64,000 nt of DNA, from positions 89,321,529-89,385,528 of the forward strand of contig CM043959.1 of NCBI GenBank assembly GCA_014529385.2, given 5' to 3'. The notes under the pieces are model-generated. The model had not been told where the DNA came from and ran no database searches. It was given only the letters and a program-made list of their open reading frames with translations. Shown piece by piece: positions 1 through 11,726 of this stretch. The translations under genes and the position numbers were made by a program. The stretch is from Adiantum capillus-veneris. Its lineage: Eukaryota; Streptophyta; Polypodiopsida; Polypodiales; Pteridaceae. Numbering within the stretch: the first letter of the stretch is position 1; every line of letters begins with the position of its first letter.

Positions 1-193
1 CAATGTGTACATTCTCCACCATATTTGACAAATCTTCCAAATGCATGTATTTAGATTTGAGTGTACACATGCCCATGCATGTGTACACTCATGTGAATAT
101 GACTAATTCACAATGTGTACATTGTCCACCATATTTGAAAAATGTTCCAAATGCATGTACTAAAATTTGAGTGTACACATGCCCATGCATATG
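1..193. repeat. Two-copy tandem repeat, 110-bp period
   Basis: A segment beginning CAATGTGTACATT at 1 recurs from 111, with only scattered differences through about 193. Each copy ends with TGCCCATGCAT. The left edge is cut by the window, so the array may be longer. No coding meaning is seen. Confidence 0.85.
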
Positions 194-625
194 CCAACTA
201 CTACATACATGCCAAGTGTTTTTTATCAATGTTATGTTGTCACACTCTCATTACATTGCTTCTTTCCACTTTGGATTAGCCCTGTCCTCTTTGGTGGAGG
301 CTGGCTCTTTTATAGAGCCCACAATTTTAGTCATTAGATCCATATTGACAATGTGTTTGGAGGCTCATTTTTGCTCCTCTATTCTCTTTGACATTCTCAA
401 ACTATCTTCTTCTTCATGAGGATTTTGATCATCAAAGAGCTATTGAGTCCACTTTGGTAGTGACTTATCATGTGATGCTACAACAATTTGGTTAGATTTG
501 CTTAAGTTGTCATCATCAGACAACTCCTCCTCCTCAATTTTTACCTGACTTTGGTCTAGCATAAGTTGGGTTATTTCTTTGTTTGATGAGAAAGTGGACA
601 AACCTATTTTCTCCACCAACTGTGG
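194..625. other. Intergenic flank, nothing recognised
   Basis: This stretch lies outside the copia LTR that starts at 626. It has only short open frames without family features. It is the sequence the copia element joined on its 3' side. Confidence 0.5.
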
Positions 626-859
626 TGTTGGAATTAGGGTTGAGGGAAACGCACACAGCTTGGAGAAGACAAAGGAAGCTCAAGGCACACAACAGAGAGT
701 GTATTACTTAGTGTGCAATGGAAAGATAGATAGCCCTAGAGTGATGTGTGTATATACAATGCACAGGGGGAAAACCCTCCTAAAGAGGGAAAAAATGAAA
801 AAATGACATGGCGGTCCTAGTGTGTTCACACACATCACTACCACATGTATATGGTAACA
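626..859 (-). mobile_element. Copia family A, copy B: 3' LTR
   Basis: On the plus strand it starts TGTTGGAAT and ends GGTAACA, the same edges as the paired LTRs at 44044 and 47722, so it is read on the minus strand. It is 234 bp against 228 and 279 bp for the other two. The minus-strand run of G and A just inside it (about 860-875) fits a polypurine tract. Confidence 0.88.
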
Positions 860-2985
860 AATCCCCCTTGGGAGTGATGCGGTGAACGAGGGCTGGCACG
901 AGGAGTAAAGGTAAGTGCCATGCCCAGAGGACAGGATCATTCCACAAAGGGGAGCAAGCCCAAAGCTTTGTGGAAAGCTTTGAACTTCTCACAAGACAAT
1001 TCTTTTGTGAAAAGATTTGCAAGGCTGTTCTGTGTTGGCACATAATCCAAGTTGATCTCTCCTGCTTAGAGCCTCTACCTGAAATAGTGATAATACACCT
1101 CAATGTGATTTGTGCGAGCATGAAAAATTTGGTTCCTCACAACTGCCAATGCACTCTGACTGTCAGTGTAGATGATGTTGGCAATGTCTTATCCAACACC
1201 CAAATCAGCCATAAGGGGTCTGATCCATACACACTCAACCATACTTGTGAATACTGCCATGTACTCAGCCTCACAACTGGAAGTGGCCACAGTAGGTTGC
1301 TTCCTGCTCAACCATGTAATACATGAACTGTCGAGCATGAAACAAAAACCACTTGTGGACACTCGCGTGTCATAACAACCAGCCCAATTTGAGTTCAAAA
1401 TAGAATGTAAATTTGGTGGTAATGATCCCCCCTTGGGATAAAACAAGCCAAGATGCAAAGTGCCACTCAAGTAGAAAAAGATTCTCTTCATTACCTGCCA
1501 ATGCTTAGACCCTGGGCTATGCATAAATCTGTTGACATGTGAGACTGCAAACTGAATATATAGCCTCGTATTGCATAAATAAATGAGGCAACCAATAGCA
1601 ATTTGGTAAAGAGTGACATTAATAGGATCACCAGCATCATGTAGACTCAACTTCAAACCTGTTTCCATGGGAGTGGCAATAGGTTTGCAATCCTTAAGTC
1701 CAAACTTACATAGCAATGTCTCTATGTAACTTTTCTTACACAAGGCGATATCACCATCACACTGCTTAAACTGTATGACCAAGTAATGATGCAACAGCCC
1801 CAAATCTTTCATCTTGAAAGTAGTATTCAAAAAAGCCTTGAATTCAGCAATATGTGCCTCATTGGGACCAGTGATTAGCAAATCATCCACATAAACAACA
1901 ACATGAGAAGTATATCGCCCTCACGCTTGACATACAATGTGCTTTTTGTTGGACTGTTACAAAAGCCTCGTTTGACCAAATGAGTGTCAGCTTTCTCATA
2001 CCAAGCATGAGGGGATTGCTTCAACCCATACAAAGCCTTCTTACATCTGCACACTTTGTCCTCTTGTCCTTTCTTGACAAAACCGTGAGTTGTGTTACAT
2101 AGACTTCCTCAAAAATGTCACCATTCAAGAAAGGAGTAACAATATCGGATTGATGTACGTCCCAGCCAAAATGAGCTGCCAATGCACATAGAAAATGAAC
2201 AGTAGTCATATAACAAGTGGGAGAAAAAGTTTCTTCATAATCTATGCCTTTCTGTTGTGCATAGCCTTTTGCAACAAGACGAGCTTTATGGCAATCAACC
2301 TCGCCATCCGGCTTGTGTTTCAACTTGTAAACCCACTTTGTACCAATGGCCTTTTTGGCCAGGAGGCAAATCATATAAAGTCCATGTGTCATTTTCTATA
2401 AGTGCATCATATTCTGATTGCATGGCAGCCATCCATTTTTTTGAATTTTGTGCTTCATCAAAAGATAGGGTTCCTCTATATCACATAACCTAGACACAAC
2501 CAAAGCATAACAATCTGATGCATAAGAGGCATGGAGAGAACTTGAACAAGTACGACTAGACAAAGGTGCATCCAATTTATTTTCATGCAAAGTGTGCACC
2601 AGCCATTTTGGCATACCTCTAGCCTGCTCATTTTCAGCCCTTTCCTCATCAAGTACATTATGTACATATGCATCAGTAATAGGCTGATTTGTAACATTTT
2701 CAGAAACCCCCATAGGCTGTACATTTGCCTCATGTGAATTTACATTCAAACTTTGGCCACTAAAAAGAGGCAATAAACTGTCATAAACGTCCTGTGAGCT
2801 TACATTACTATCTCTAGTACATGACAATGAAGGCTGAAAAGAATCTTCCACAAACACAACATCATGTGAGACCAAAATACACTTTGTTTGTGGATGGTAC
2901 AACCTATAACCTTTTCTGTCAGCACTATAACCAACAAAAATACATTTGACAGCCTTATCATCCAATTTTTTGTGATGTGTTATCG
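860..2985 (-). pseudogene. Copia pol relic (RNase H, RT, connector; 5' truncated)
   Basis: Read leftwards from 2985 this has the integrase C-terminal connector (KLDDKAVKCIFVGYS, then YHPQTKCILVSHDVVF), reverse transcriptase (AIGTKWVYKLKHKPDGEVD to 2021; the YVDD box near 1885) and RNase H (CEAEYMA near 1260, then TDSQSALAVVRN). A one-base shift lies near 2088, another near 1895, and an in-frame TAA is at 1189-1191 in RNase H. Homology to the two longer copies stops at about 2985, so integrase core and gag are missing. It is the same family as the copies at 34493, 40005 and 44044. Not functional. Confidence 0.9.
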
Positions 2986-3346
2986 GGGGATATGTGTTCG
3001 AAACGTGAGTCGGGAAGGCGATGGGCCTCTGGCTGTGAGAGGTGTGAAAGAGAAAGGAATAGCAGACACTGAAAGCTTTGACAATCACCATGATCATCAA
3101 TTAATTGAGTTATAATTTTGAGTACAGCTTAATCCTTAGCCAAGGCGGACTATTAAGAGCATTGTCACTTGGATCATCTAATAACTAGGAGTTTAAGCTC
3201 CCTTTTTACAAGATTAACCGGGCCAATAACGACACCGGGCTTAAAATGATGATTAAACAATCTCTAGTTGATGACAGTGATGGTAATTCTCTCGTACCGC
3301 TTTATTTGCTTCAATTGTCCTTGGATTCTGCAAACTTTAATTCTTC
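2986..3346. other. Unassigned sequence between two retroelement scraps
   Basis: No feature is recognised. It begins where copia homology ends and stops where minus-strand gypsy protease homology begins. It may be spacer from an older element. Confidence 0.4.
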
Positions 3347-3590
3347 TCACTGCCTAGATCCCAGGATACCATCGTAGATTCCTACAGGTAGGGTACAAAA
3401 ATAGGATGAGGTGGGAATCCCTCCTAATTCAAATTCTACCTTCCTCGACTGAATATTGAGAAAGAACATCTTTCCATTTTCTAGTTTGACTACTAGCTTT
3501 ATGACTGGATATTGATTCAGCTTGAGTTTCCTTAAACATTTTGAAGAAAGAAAAGAATGGGTACACCACAATCTATAAGTAACTCAAACT
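3347..3590 (-). pseudogene. Gypsy (chromovirus I-like) protease fragment
   Basis: The minus-strand frame contains THSFLSSKCLRKLKLNQYP and ends near PVGIYDGILG. It matches the protease region at about 11860-12070 of chromovirus I, but in opposite orientation. The catalytic Asp loop is not preserved. It is an isolated scrap of about 240 bp joined to unrelated sequence on both sides. Confidence 0.8.
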
Positions 3591-3604
3591 TTTCACCTTG
3601 TTGG

Positions 3605-4215
3605 TTTGCAATGCTTATGCATGCTAATTAGCATACCTTTTCTCTAATTAGCATACTTGCATTCTAGCCATCATAAACAGTGTTCTAATTAGCATACTTT
3701 TTAAGCTAGTTAGAACATTGTGTATGATAGATAGAATGAAAGTATGCTAACTAGAAGAAAAGTATGCTATTAGCATACCATGTCTGCTAGTTAGCACAAT
3801 GTGCACTAATTAGCATATTTAATATGCTGATTAGCATACTTTGTTTCTAATTGGGAAACTCTCTATGCTAGTTAGCATGCATAGTTTGTTAACTAGCATA
3901 GAAGGTATGCTTATTAGCATACACAGTATGTTAACTAGCATTAAAAATTTGCCACAACTAGTATTCACAATATGTTCGCTAGGATAACTAGCTGTGCTAA
4001 CTAGCATACATAGTATGCTTATCACCATGACAATGTATGCTAGCTATATCTCATAGTATGCTAACTAGCATAACTAGGTTTTCCAACTACCATACACAAT
4101 ATGCTAGACACCATACTATGCTAGACATAGTATGCTAACTATCATAACGAGGTTTGCCAACTACCATACACAATATGCTGGACACCGTACCCACTAAGCT
4201 AACTAGCATACACAG
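3605..4215. repeat. Array of short palindromes (TATGCTAAYTAGCATA type)
   Basis: About 600 bp contains roughly twenty or more copies of an 8+8 palindrome, TATGCTA(A/G)(C/T)TAGCATA, whole or as half sites, at irregular spacing. The form TATGCTAATTAGCATA is its own reverse complement. Spacers vary and units are degenerate, so this is not a simple tandem satellite. No open frame is convincing here. Confidence 0.8.
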
Positions 4216-4779
4216 GGCTAGCGTAGGAATCAAGGCTGGATAATTGTTCCTTAACATTATCTTACCAGAACTCTGTGTGATTGGAGGTCCTTGCCTTGTG
4301 ACCTTGCCACACCATTTAGCTGGTATCCTCTGCTGGCAAGTGGAAGCTCTACATTTAGTCCATAGGGAGCATGCAGCAACAAAGTAGATTAGGTGATAGG
4401 TATGCTCACATAGTATTTTGACCATTGCACTAATTTCGTGTACTTCTAGTGGCAGACCACAGCCAGTACACTAGTTGCTTGTTGTCCCATCGCGTACCCC
4501 TCCTATACACTCTGTAAAAGTTTCTATAGCTATCTTGCATAGGGCAGTGGGGATGAAGGAGCCTTGTATCATCCTACTTATCTGCATGAGCAGCTGCAAT
4601 TAACTATCGCAGGTGTGCAATTTTGCTTTCTGCACCTCCACATTAATTTAAAACATATTCAAAACATAAGGTTCAATCACGAAAACCATCGGCACTTACA
4701 TGAAGACAAGTTATGTCAATATCAACAGCAGTGGGGGTGTCCTCACTATGAGGAAACCCCTAACCATCCACAGTGTCTA
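4216..4779. other. Stretch without a supported gene
   Basis: The minus strand at 4240-4425 has a Cys-rich frame (CRASTCQQRIPAKWCGK) that could be an extension of the decayed coding region to its right, but the frame is interrupted several times between them. Nothing else is recognised. Confidence 0.35.
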
Positions 4780-5632
4780 TTTGAGTGTCTCAATCTTTAC
4801 CTTGAGCTCTATTTCTCTCCTTGCATCCACACTGTAATTCATTCTCAACATCATGAAGCTTCTGTCTCATAGCAAGTACTCCAAGGTTGACCATATCATG
4901 GCTTGCTTTCAGAATCCTCGCAGCTTCAAGCTCCGCATTCTTGAGCTGCTGTTTAGCATCTTGCAGTCAATTTTTCATATGGTCACTTGCACTCATGATG
5001 TGCTGCAAATCAGAGAGCTCAAGATATGACAGGCTTGCTGTCACTTTGTGAGAGCTGTTAATAGAGAGGGATGTTGCCCTGGTAGCAGAAACAACGTTCA
5101 GAGCTACTTGGCCAGCACAATCGTCCTTTGTTTCTGCGGAGCCCTCCTCTGTTTTTTGACTTGAGGGGTGGGTATTACGCACCCTCCACTTTTCAACATG
5201 GGAATCGTAGTATCCTTTTGCTCGAAGGTCCTGCAAATGCTAGACAGAAAACTGATCCCAATTGAACTGCATGATTGAGCCACTTGCGATTGCCACTGGA
5301 CTAAATTGTTTTAAAAAACCCTTCGCAAAATCCGAATTAATTTCCATGTTGGTGGGGGCCTTCTAGTACACCCTGTAGTGCAATTGAAGTACTTGGTTGT
5401 ACATGTCGCTACAAATGCTAGTGCATTTGAGGCGATATTTTTTGCGATCCTTTGCCTCTCTGAATACAGTGAACCACCTCACATCTGTAATCTGCTCCCA
5501 CTTCACCAATTTGGGGTTGACACCGTCCATGGAGAGGCCATGGACAACATTAAACTCTTCTGCTGTTACACAAAACTTTTCCTGTAGTGGGATGTTCAGC
5601 TTGGGAGCTTTCCATCGGCCTACACAACACAC
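4780..5632 (-). pseudogene. Decayed unknown protein gene with coiled coil
   Basis: One minus-strand frame stays open from 5632 to about 4780 apart from stops at 5363-5365, about 5237-5239 and 4967-4969. The readable parts look like real protein: KAPKLNIPLQEKFCVTAEEF near the start, a middle stretch around QFNWDQF, a Ser/Thr-rich part, then a heptad-like helix (LQDAKQQLKNAELEAARIL). A frame kept over about 280 codons with three point stops is best explained by a dead gene or transposon ORF. I do not recognise the family. Confidence 0.55.
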
Positions 5633-5975
5633 GGGATTATAAGATTAAAACCTTACAGAACCGCACTACACAGGCACCAATTGCGCGGGCTCTCCTTAGA
5701 TGCAATCATCGAAGCATGCACCTTGAATGCCTAAGGCAATGCACAAGCACATGATCAGTGTGAGAGAATCCACTACAAGATTGCAGCCAACGGGCTACTG
5801 CAAAAACAAGCATATAAGCTGAATGCATAGTCCTCTGTGTTGATTGCAGCATATGCTTAGCAACACAATTTTCTCATGGGTGAGAGGATTCACTAACAGA
5901 TTAGTAGTCGAGGACTACTCTAGAAATCTACCATGCTTTGCTTGATTTACAACTTCCAAATGTGGCCCCCTCATT

Positions 5976-5976
<1 letters not shown>
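5633..5976. other. Intergenic, nothing recognised
   Basis: No open frame or repeat of note is seen before the GA microsatellite that precedes chromovirus I. Confidence 0.4.
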
Positions 5977-6036
<60 letters not shown>

Positions 6037-6055
6037 GAGAGAGACAGATAGAGAG
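5977..6055. repeat. (GA)n microsatellite
   Basis: About 75 bp of GA dinucleotides with two interruptions sits about 17 bp before the left LTR of chromovirus I. The minus-strand Leu/Ser ORF across it is a repeat artefact. Confidence 0.97.
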
Positions 6056-6548
6056 TACCTAAGTCCTGCTTTGTAAGGTTTCCAGTTTCTAAAACCTTAA
6101 AAATTGTACAAAGCATGATCAAATTAACTTGGTTGTTAAGACAACACTGTAGAATGATCCAACTATGGCAAATATTGGTATTTTTGGAACCGTAACCAGG
6201 GCTTTACTATGGTTAGAATTTTTCAGAACAGAATTTCTATAAAATCTAGAAAAGTTACGGGCTCTGAAAGTTTACACTGTGAATTTAATTAGCCAAGTAA
6301 AATTGAAAGGTTTCATTAATTATTACTGCTAAAGACTTTTTATCCTAAAGTTCTAGAAACTGCGAATATTTCCAAAGCTAATCATTAAAAGTCAAAGAAA
6401 ATAGCAAAAATCAATTTTGGGAATTTGGGGGGCTGTGTAGGGCTGTGATGAACTTGTCCAAGCTGATTTTAGCAGCAGGTGGTGCTAGGAGGAAGTTGGG
6501 GGCTTGCTTGAGGTGCCAGGACCTGCCAGAAATAGCCGAGGGGCACTG

Positions 6549-6562
6549 AAAAACTATAAATA
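6549..6562 (+). promoter_or_regulatory. TATA box of chromovirus I left LTR
   Basis: ACTATAAATAG lies about 480 bp into the LTR and is followed by a C-rich patch and CT-rich leader. The right LTR has the changed form CTATAAACAG near 15515. It is the likely start of the R region. Confidence 0.7.
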
Positions 6563-7080
6563 GACCCCCTTCTTCACTAAAGAAATTAGACTCGGAGTTC
6601 TGGCAAATTCTCTCTCACCTAGAGAGATCTCTACTCAAAAATCATTAGAGAGCAAAGGTCTAGTTGGTTAATCAACGGTAATTAGCACTAAAACCTTTTT
6701 AATTAGCAAAATTATGCTTATCTATTTATTTTTTCTTAATTAATTCAATTAATTAAGAAGCTTAAACTTACTTACACTCTAAAATTCTCTTCTAATGCTC
6801 AATTCTCTATTGATTATTGAGATTAAGCTTAGGGATACTAATCTAGTTAATTAATATATTATATTAGGATTGAAATTACTAATTTTAACCATAAATTAAT
6901 GATAATGATACTAATTAAACTTAGATTAAGATAAGATAATTATCAGAGCTGTTTTAGACTGTCAAGATGCTAAGAAAATTATCTTTTAATTTTTTGAATA
7001 ATTTTTGTAATTATTTAAGCAGAATTACACTGTTTTTAAGAGAAAAGTAAAAGGGAAAATAATCAAATTAGTCTAAAAAT

Positions 7081-8400
7081 CTTTGAGATAATTATCAAAG
7101 GTAAAATACATCTTAAGAAACCCGTGATAATTATCTTCATCACAGATAATTAGTTTAGCTAATTATCTCAGTAGAAAAACACTATTTTTAATGGAAAATT
7201 AAAGGGGGAAAATAGTAAATTAAACTAAAAAGCTATCAGAGATAAAATATATCTTACAAAACCCATGATAATTACATTAACCACAAATATTTAGTTTAGC
7301 TAATTATCTCAGAAGAAAAACATTGTTTTTAAAGGAAAATTAAAGGGGGGAAATAGAAACTTAAACTAAAAAGCTTTGAGATAATTATCAGAGATAAATA
7401 CATCTTACAAAACTTGTGATAATTATCTTAATCATAAATAATTAGTTTAGCTAATTATCTCAAAAGAAAAACACTTTTTTTAAAGAGAAATTAAAGGGGG
7501 AAAATAGCAAATTAAACTAAAAGAGTTTGAAATAATTATCAAAGGTAAAATATATCTTAAAAAACTTGTGATAATTATCTTAATCACAGATAATTAGTTT
7601 AGCTAATTATCTCAGTAGACAAACTTTGTTTTTAAGGAAAACTTAAAGGGGGAAATAGTAAACTAAAATAAAAAGCTTTGAGATAATTATCAGAGGTAAA
7701 ATACATCTTTAAAAACCCATGATAATTATCTTAACCACAAATAATTAGTTTAGTTAATTATCTCAGTAGACAAACACTGTTTTTAAGGGAAAATTAAAGG
7801 GGGAAAACAGCAAATTAAATTAAAAATCTTTGAGATAATTATTAGAGGTAAAACATATCTTAAGAAACTCATGATATTTATCTTAATCATAAATAATTAG
7901 TTTAGCTAATTATCTCAGTAAAAAAACGGTATTTTTAAGAAAATTTTAAAAGGAGAAAATGACAAATTCAATTAAAAAGCTTTGAGATAATTATCAGAGG
8001 TAAAATACATCTTAAGGAGCCTGTGTTAATTATCTTAACCACAAATAATTAGTTTAGCTAATTATCTTAACTAATATTAGCAGATATTGTGTATAAATTT
8101 GAAAAAGGAATTGAAAAATCTTTGAGATAATTATCAGAGATAAAACATATCTTAAGAAACCCATGATATTTATCTTAATCATAAATAATTATTTTAGCTA
8201 ATTATCTCAGTAAAAAAATACTATTTTTAAGAAAAAATTAAAAGGATAAAATGGCAAATTAAATTAAAAAGCTTTGAGATAACTATCAGAGGTAAAATAC
8301 ATCTTAAGCAGCCCGTGTTAATTATCTTAACCACAACTAATTAGTTTAGCTAATTATCTTAACTAATATTAATAGATATTGTGTATAAATTTGGAAAAGG
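7081..8400 (+). repeat. Nine tandem repeats of about 151 bp inside left LTR
   Basis: Units start near 7081, 7232, 7374, 7525, 7676, 7828, 7980, 8120 and 8272, each at CTTTGAGATAATTATC or a close variant. Each unit also has GTGATAATTATCTTAA and AGTTTAGCTAATTATCTCA, so short inverted motifs (GATAATTATC is a perfect palindrome) recur about every 50-75 bp. The right LTR has seven units. Confidence 0.9.
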
Positions 8401-10009
8401 AATTGAGTAAATGAATTTATACAATTACCCGTTAATTACCAGAGATTGGAAACAACTTTTGAAAGTTGAAAGAATTACCTTAGCCCCAAATAATTACTAT
8501 AACAAATTAGCGCCGCCCAATATTGTCTAAATTAGACCATAAATCTAGAAGGAAATAATTTTATGAGGTATCCAAAAAATTATTAGAGCTATAACATATC
8601 AAACTCCATCTAGGGTAAATACCCCACTAACAGATAGGTAACTCATAATTTACTAAGGCCAAAATAGGTTATTTTGGAACATAAATTAAAAGAGAGATTT
8701 AGTATAATAGCTCCAATAATTATATGATAATTATGGGAGAATACTAATAGTACCAAGAAGCCACAGGAGAAATATCTCATCTAAATATCTAACAAGGATA
8801 CCTATTTACTCCGAAAATCCATATTTTTGGATACAAGGAATAAAAGAGATTATTCATTTAATTCTCTAATGACCAGTCACACAGGTGGATTTCCATTTTT
8901 TCATTTAAGTCTTTAAAAAGCTTAAAGATCATTTATAAATTAACATTGCATACGTAAGAACTAGAAAGGATTAACTGGCCATAAAATAGAAGTTGACTTC
9001 CAAGAAACCAACGAGCAATGATTGTAAATAGGAAAGAAATGATTGGGCTACAACTAATTGACATAGAAAAGAAATTTTTTATCATCCTTAAGACAGCTTG
9101 TCTCAAGACACTTTTGATTCCTTGGAATATCTTACTCCAGGTAATAAGTAATGATGGCGACTCTGCCATGGATGAGTCGATTTCCTCAGTGCCCATACAG
9201 TATTTACCCCGTGCTTGTCTGTGCTTGTGGATATTACTTAGGATATCGAGTTTATCATAGAGGAACCGCCCGGTTGTATGGGCAACCGGTTGGCGTATGG
9301 GCGCCCGCACTTTGGGTAATGACTTTTTTCAACCCGGTTTTCATAAATAAGGAATGGGTTTTGTTTTTTCACCCCTATATAGATGGTCTTGAGACAAGCC
9401 AAAACTGGTCAGAGTTACTCCAGAATGACAGTACCTTGTCTTAAGTCTAAAGATGTCTGTTTGCTAAAAGAATGTTTTCAATACTGTTTTCAAGGGCTGT
9501 TTTAATGAAATTCAGTTATGAAAGTTAAAAGAAATCATTATTTTAATTGTGACAATAATGTGGTGGTAATTATAACAAAGCAACATGGGTGAGTGCGGGG
9601 TGGTAAGTGGGGATTGACTAAGGTTGTCAATCATGGACGGGTGGACCTGATTCTATCCATTCTCACGCACTGGAAGCATTTAGGAACTTCTCCACTTGGA
9701 AGAGGAGTCCACCAACAGTTGTGCCCTCATATATGTTAGGGGGAAAAAAGCGTTGGCTAAGGAAACCTTAATCGGAATGATGGAAGTTATAGGGCCGGAA
9801 TAGTTTTTTTTAATTCAACATGTTGTCCTGTTTCCACTGCGAGACAGGACTAGGTCTCCTTCTAGGTCTATAAACCTAAACCATTATTAATGATAAGGGT
9901 AAATTCCCTAGATTCTTTTTGTTTAAGGACTCGGATTTTATTAGGCCTAGAGACCTGTCAAGGATCCCATCCCTCTTTTTGGTGTCGGCGGGTTTGGGGG
10001 CCTCACAAG

Positions 10010-10025
10010 TGGTATTAGAGCATGG
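10010..10025 (+). other. Primer binding site, chromovirus I
   Basis: TGGTATTAGAGCATGG starts two bases after the LTR end. It matches the 3' end of plant initiator Met tRNA (TGGTATCAGAGC) with one change. Confidence 0.9.
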
Positions 10026-10119
10026 TTTAACAAGGTCCTGACCCTAGAATGAAAAGTTGACAAAATAGGCACAATAAGTTATTTTGCATTTTCAATTATA
10101 GTATATTTTGAGATGAGAA

Positions 10120-10605
10120 TTCCCTATCAATACAGGAAAATGTCAGCCAAGCTTACCGGAAGTTATGATCTTCAAAATCATGTTCGAGGCTGCTTGCAAC
10201 TCCAGTAAATTCTTATTTTGCAAGAGCATCATGCAATTATTAGACGAAATGTTTTCCCCTCCTCCTACATGGGGAATCAGCTGGTCACAGTTTGGTGGAA
10301 TTTTCCTGATTGATGCAAGACAGATAGAAGGATTGGCACTAAATTTGAAGAGGCTCAAATGGGCAGAAACACCTCGAACCATCAAAGTTTTCTGTTTCAG
10401 TGGGACTGAAGATCAGGATCAGACTATTACTATAGATGGGGTAGAGGTGTCTTAGAATCAGTGGGTATTTGATCAGGTAGCTAAAGTTATATACCTTGGT
10501 AGGATCAGACCCATGAGGGTAGGCCCTAAGTTTAGAGGACCAAAAGATGTTATATTTTTTGATCCCCTGTCAGACCCACCAGTGGTTAAGAAGGTTTTGG
10601 TATAG
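10120..10605 (+). pseudogene. Extra ORF between primer site and gag
   Basis: One plus-strand frame is open from about 10120 to the TAG at 10603-10605 except for a TAG at 10453-10455. That gives about 160 codons containing ISWSQFGGIFLIDARQIEG and, after the stop, RIRPMRVGPKFRGPKDVIFF. It does not resemble gag and lies before the gag exon. If the splice proposed for gag is right, this ORF sits in the intron. Unknown function; the single stop suggests recent loss. Confidence 0.5.
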
Positions 10606-10890
10606 AGAGTTACATCTTGTATATAGTATGAGTCCATCTTGTACATAGTATGAGTCAGCGATTTTATTAACTCTTGTATATACCATGGTTTTATGAGAAT
10701 AACATGCTTTGTGTAATTCAAATAGGATGGTTATAGTAATTGTCGGGTTTCTGTTTTCATTCAAAGTTCTGAAAGTATATACATAGACTAGAAAAATTGC
10801 ATGACAACACAAAATTACTTGTTATCACTAAAAGATCTTCATTAATTAAAAGCTCGGGGTAATGCAAAAGGCCTTTACACTCCCACCCAG
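10606..10890 (+). other. Leader / proposed 3' part of gag intron
   Basis: No gene is seen. The stretch ends in a pyrimidine-rich CTTTACACTCCCACCCAG, a good splice acceptor directly before the gag reading frame at 10891. Confidence 0.5.
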
Positions 10891-11589
10891 GAGAAGAAAC
10901 TACTACTAAACCAGGTTCAACTCCCAACCTTCAAGGGAGAAGGAACCAACTTAGAACGTGATGCCGAAGCATGGCGCGACGCCATGGATGACTATTTCTT
11001 GGCAGCAGGAGGAACTGCTTCAGAAAATCAAGCAATGCTAGGAATGTTTCGACTCACTGGAGATGCTAAACTCTAGTGGAAATAGCATTGTAGAGATAAT
11101 CCTTCCATTAGTCCATCCTGGGAAAGAATGATACAGGCAGTGAAAGAAAGATATCTTCCTCCGGCTCATCAAGCTATTAGAATGAATGAATTTTTTGCCC
11201 TCAGACTGTTAGGGCTTACGTTAGAAGAATACTACACCAAGTATGTGTCCTTACGGCGTTATGCACCACCAATGACAATGGAACAACAGATTGCTCATTT
11301 TTGCCAGGGCCTAAACAAGCCTTTAAGTACCCGTTTACAAGCTATGAGACCCACATCTATTCAAGATGCCCTTCTCAAAGCTAAACCGCTTGTGAATGAA
11401 AGAAACCCCCCCGCAAGGAACTATTATAACTACAATAATTTTAGGGGAAGTACAAGGGGAAATTTCAACCAAGGAAATCAATGAAGGGCAGTGACAGCTG
11501 CAGCTACTATAGAACAGACTTTTCCAAATATCAGATGTTATGGATGCAATCGAATGGGGCACTATAGGAGCCGATGCCACGAGGATTAA
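10891..11589 (+). pseudogene. Chromovirus I gag
   Basis: The frame opens after the CAG at 10888-10890 (VQLPTFKGEG, then AEAWRDAMDDYF) and continues through the retrotransposon gag domain (WERMIQAVKERYLPP, QIAHFCQGL) to a single CCHC zinc knuckle at 11536-11577 (CYGCNRMGHYRSRC). Gag would coat the genomic RNA. In-frame stops are at 11074-11076, 11083-11085 and 11482-11484; the frame ends at 11587-11589. No ATG lies at the head of the frame, which is why an upstream exon is proposed. Confidence 0.88.
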
Positions 11590-11726
11590 AATCTCAGAGT
11601 TGTTGCTAGAACTAATCCTCAGACTCAGATAGTCCAAGGAGTAATCGAAGAGGTGGAAGAAATAGAGGACGAGGCAGAGGAAGAGGTAGAGGAGCCAGAG
11701 TTTATGCTGCAGTAGGAGAGCCAACC

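Larger units (their letters stand above)
6072..10007 (+). repeat. Chromovirus I left LTR (3936 bp)
   Basis: It is bounded by TG at 6072 and CA at 10007. It holds a TATA box, nine AT-rich 151-bp repeats and a 3' part ending in GGTTTGGGGGCCTCACA. Compared with the right LTR it lacks about 180 bp near 8863, exactly the part that holds the putative gag exon 1 in the right copy. Confidence 0.92.

Noticed and set aside
5928-6122. Ser/Leu repeat ORF
   Set aside because: Translation of a GA/CT microsatellite; no coding signal outside it.
9018-9444. ORFs on both strands in the left chromovirus LTR
   Set aside because: They are not kept in the right LTR (17880-18300), where shifts break them, and show no domain.
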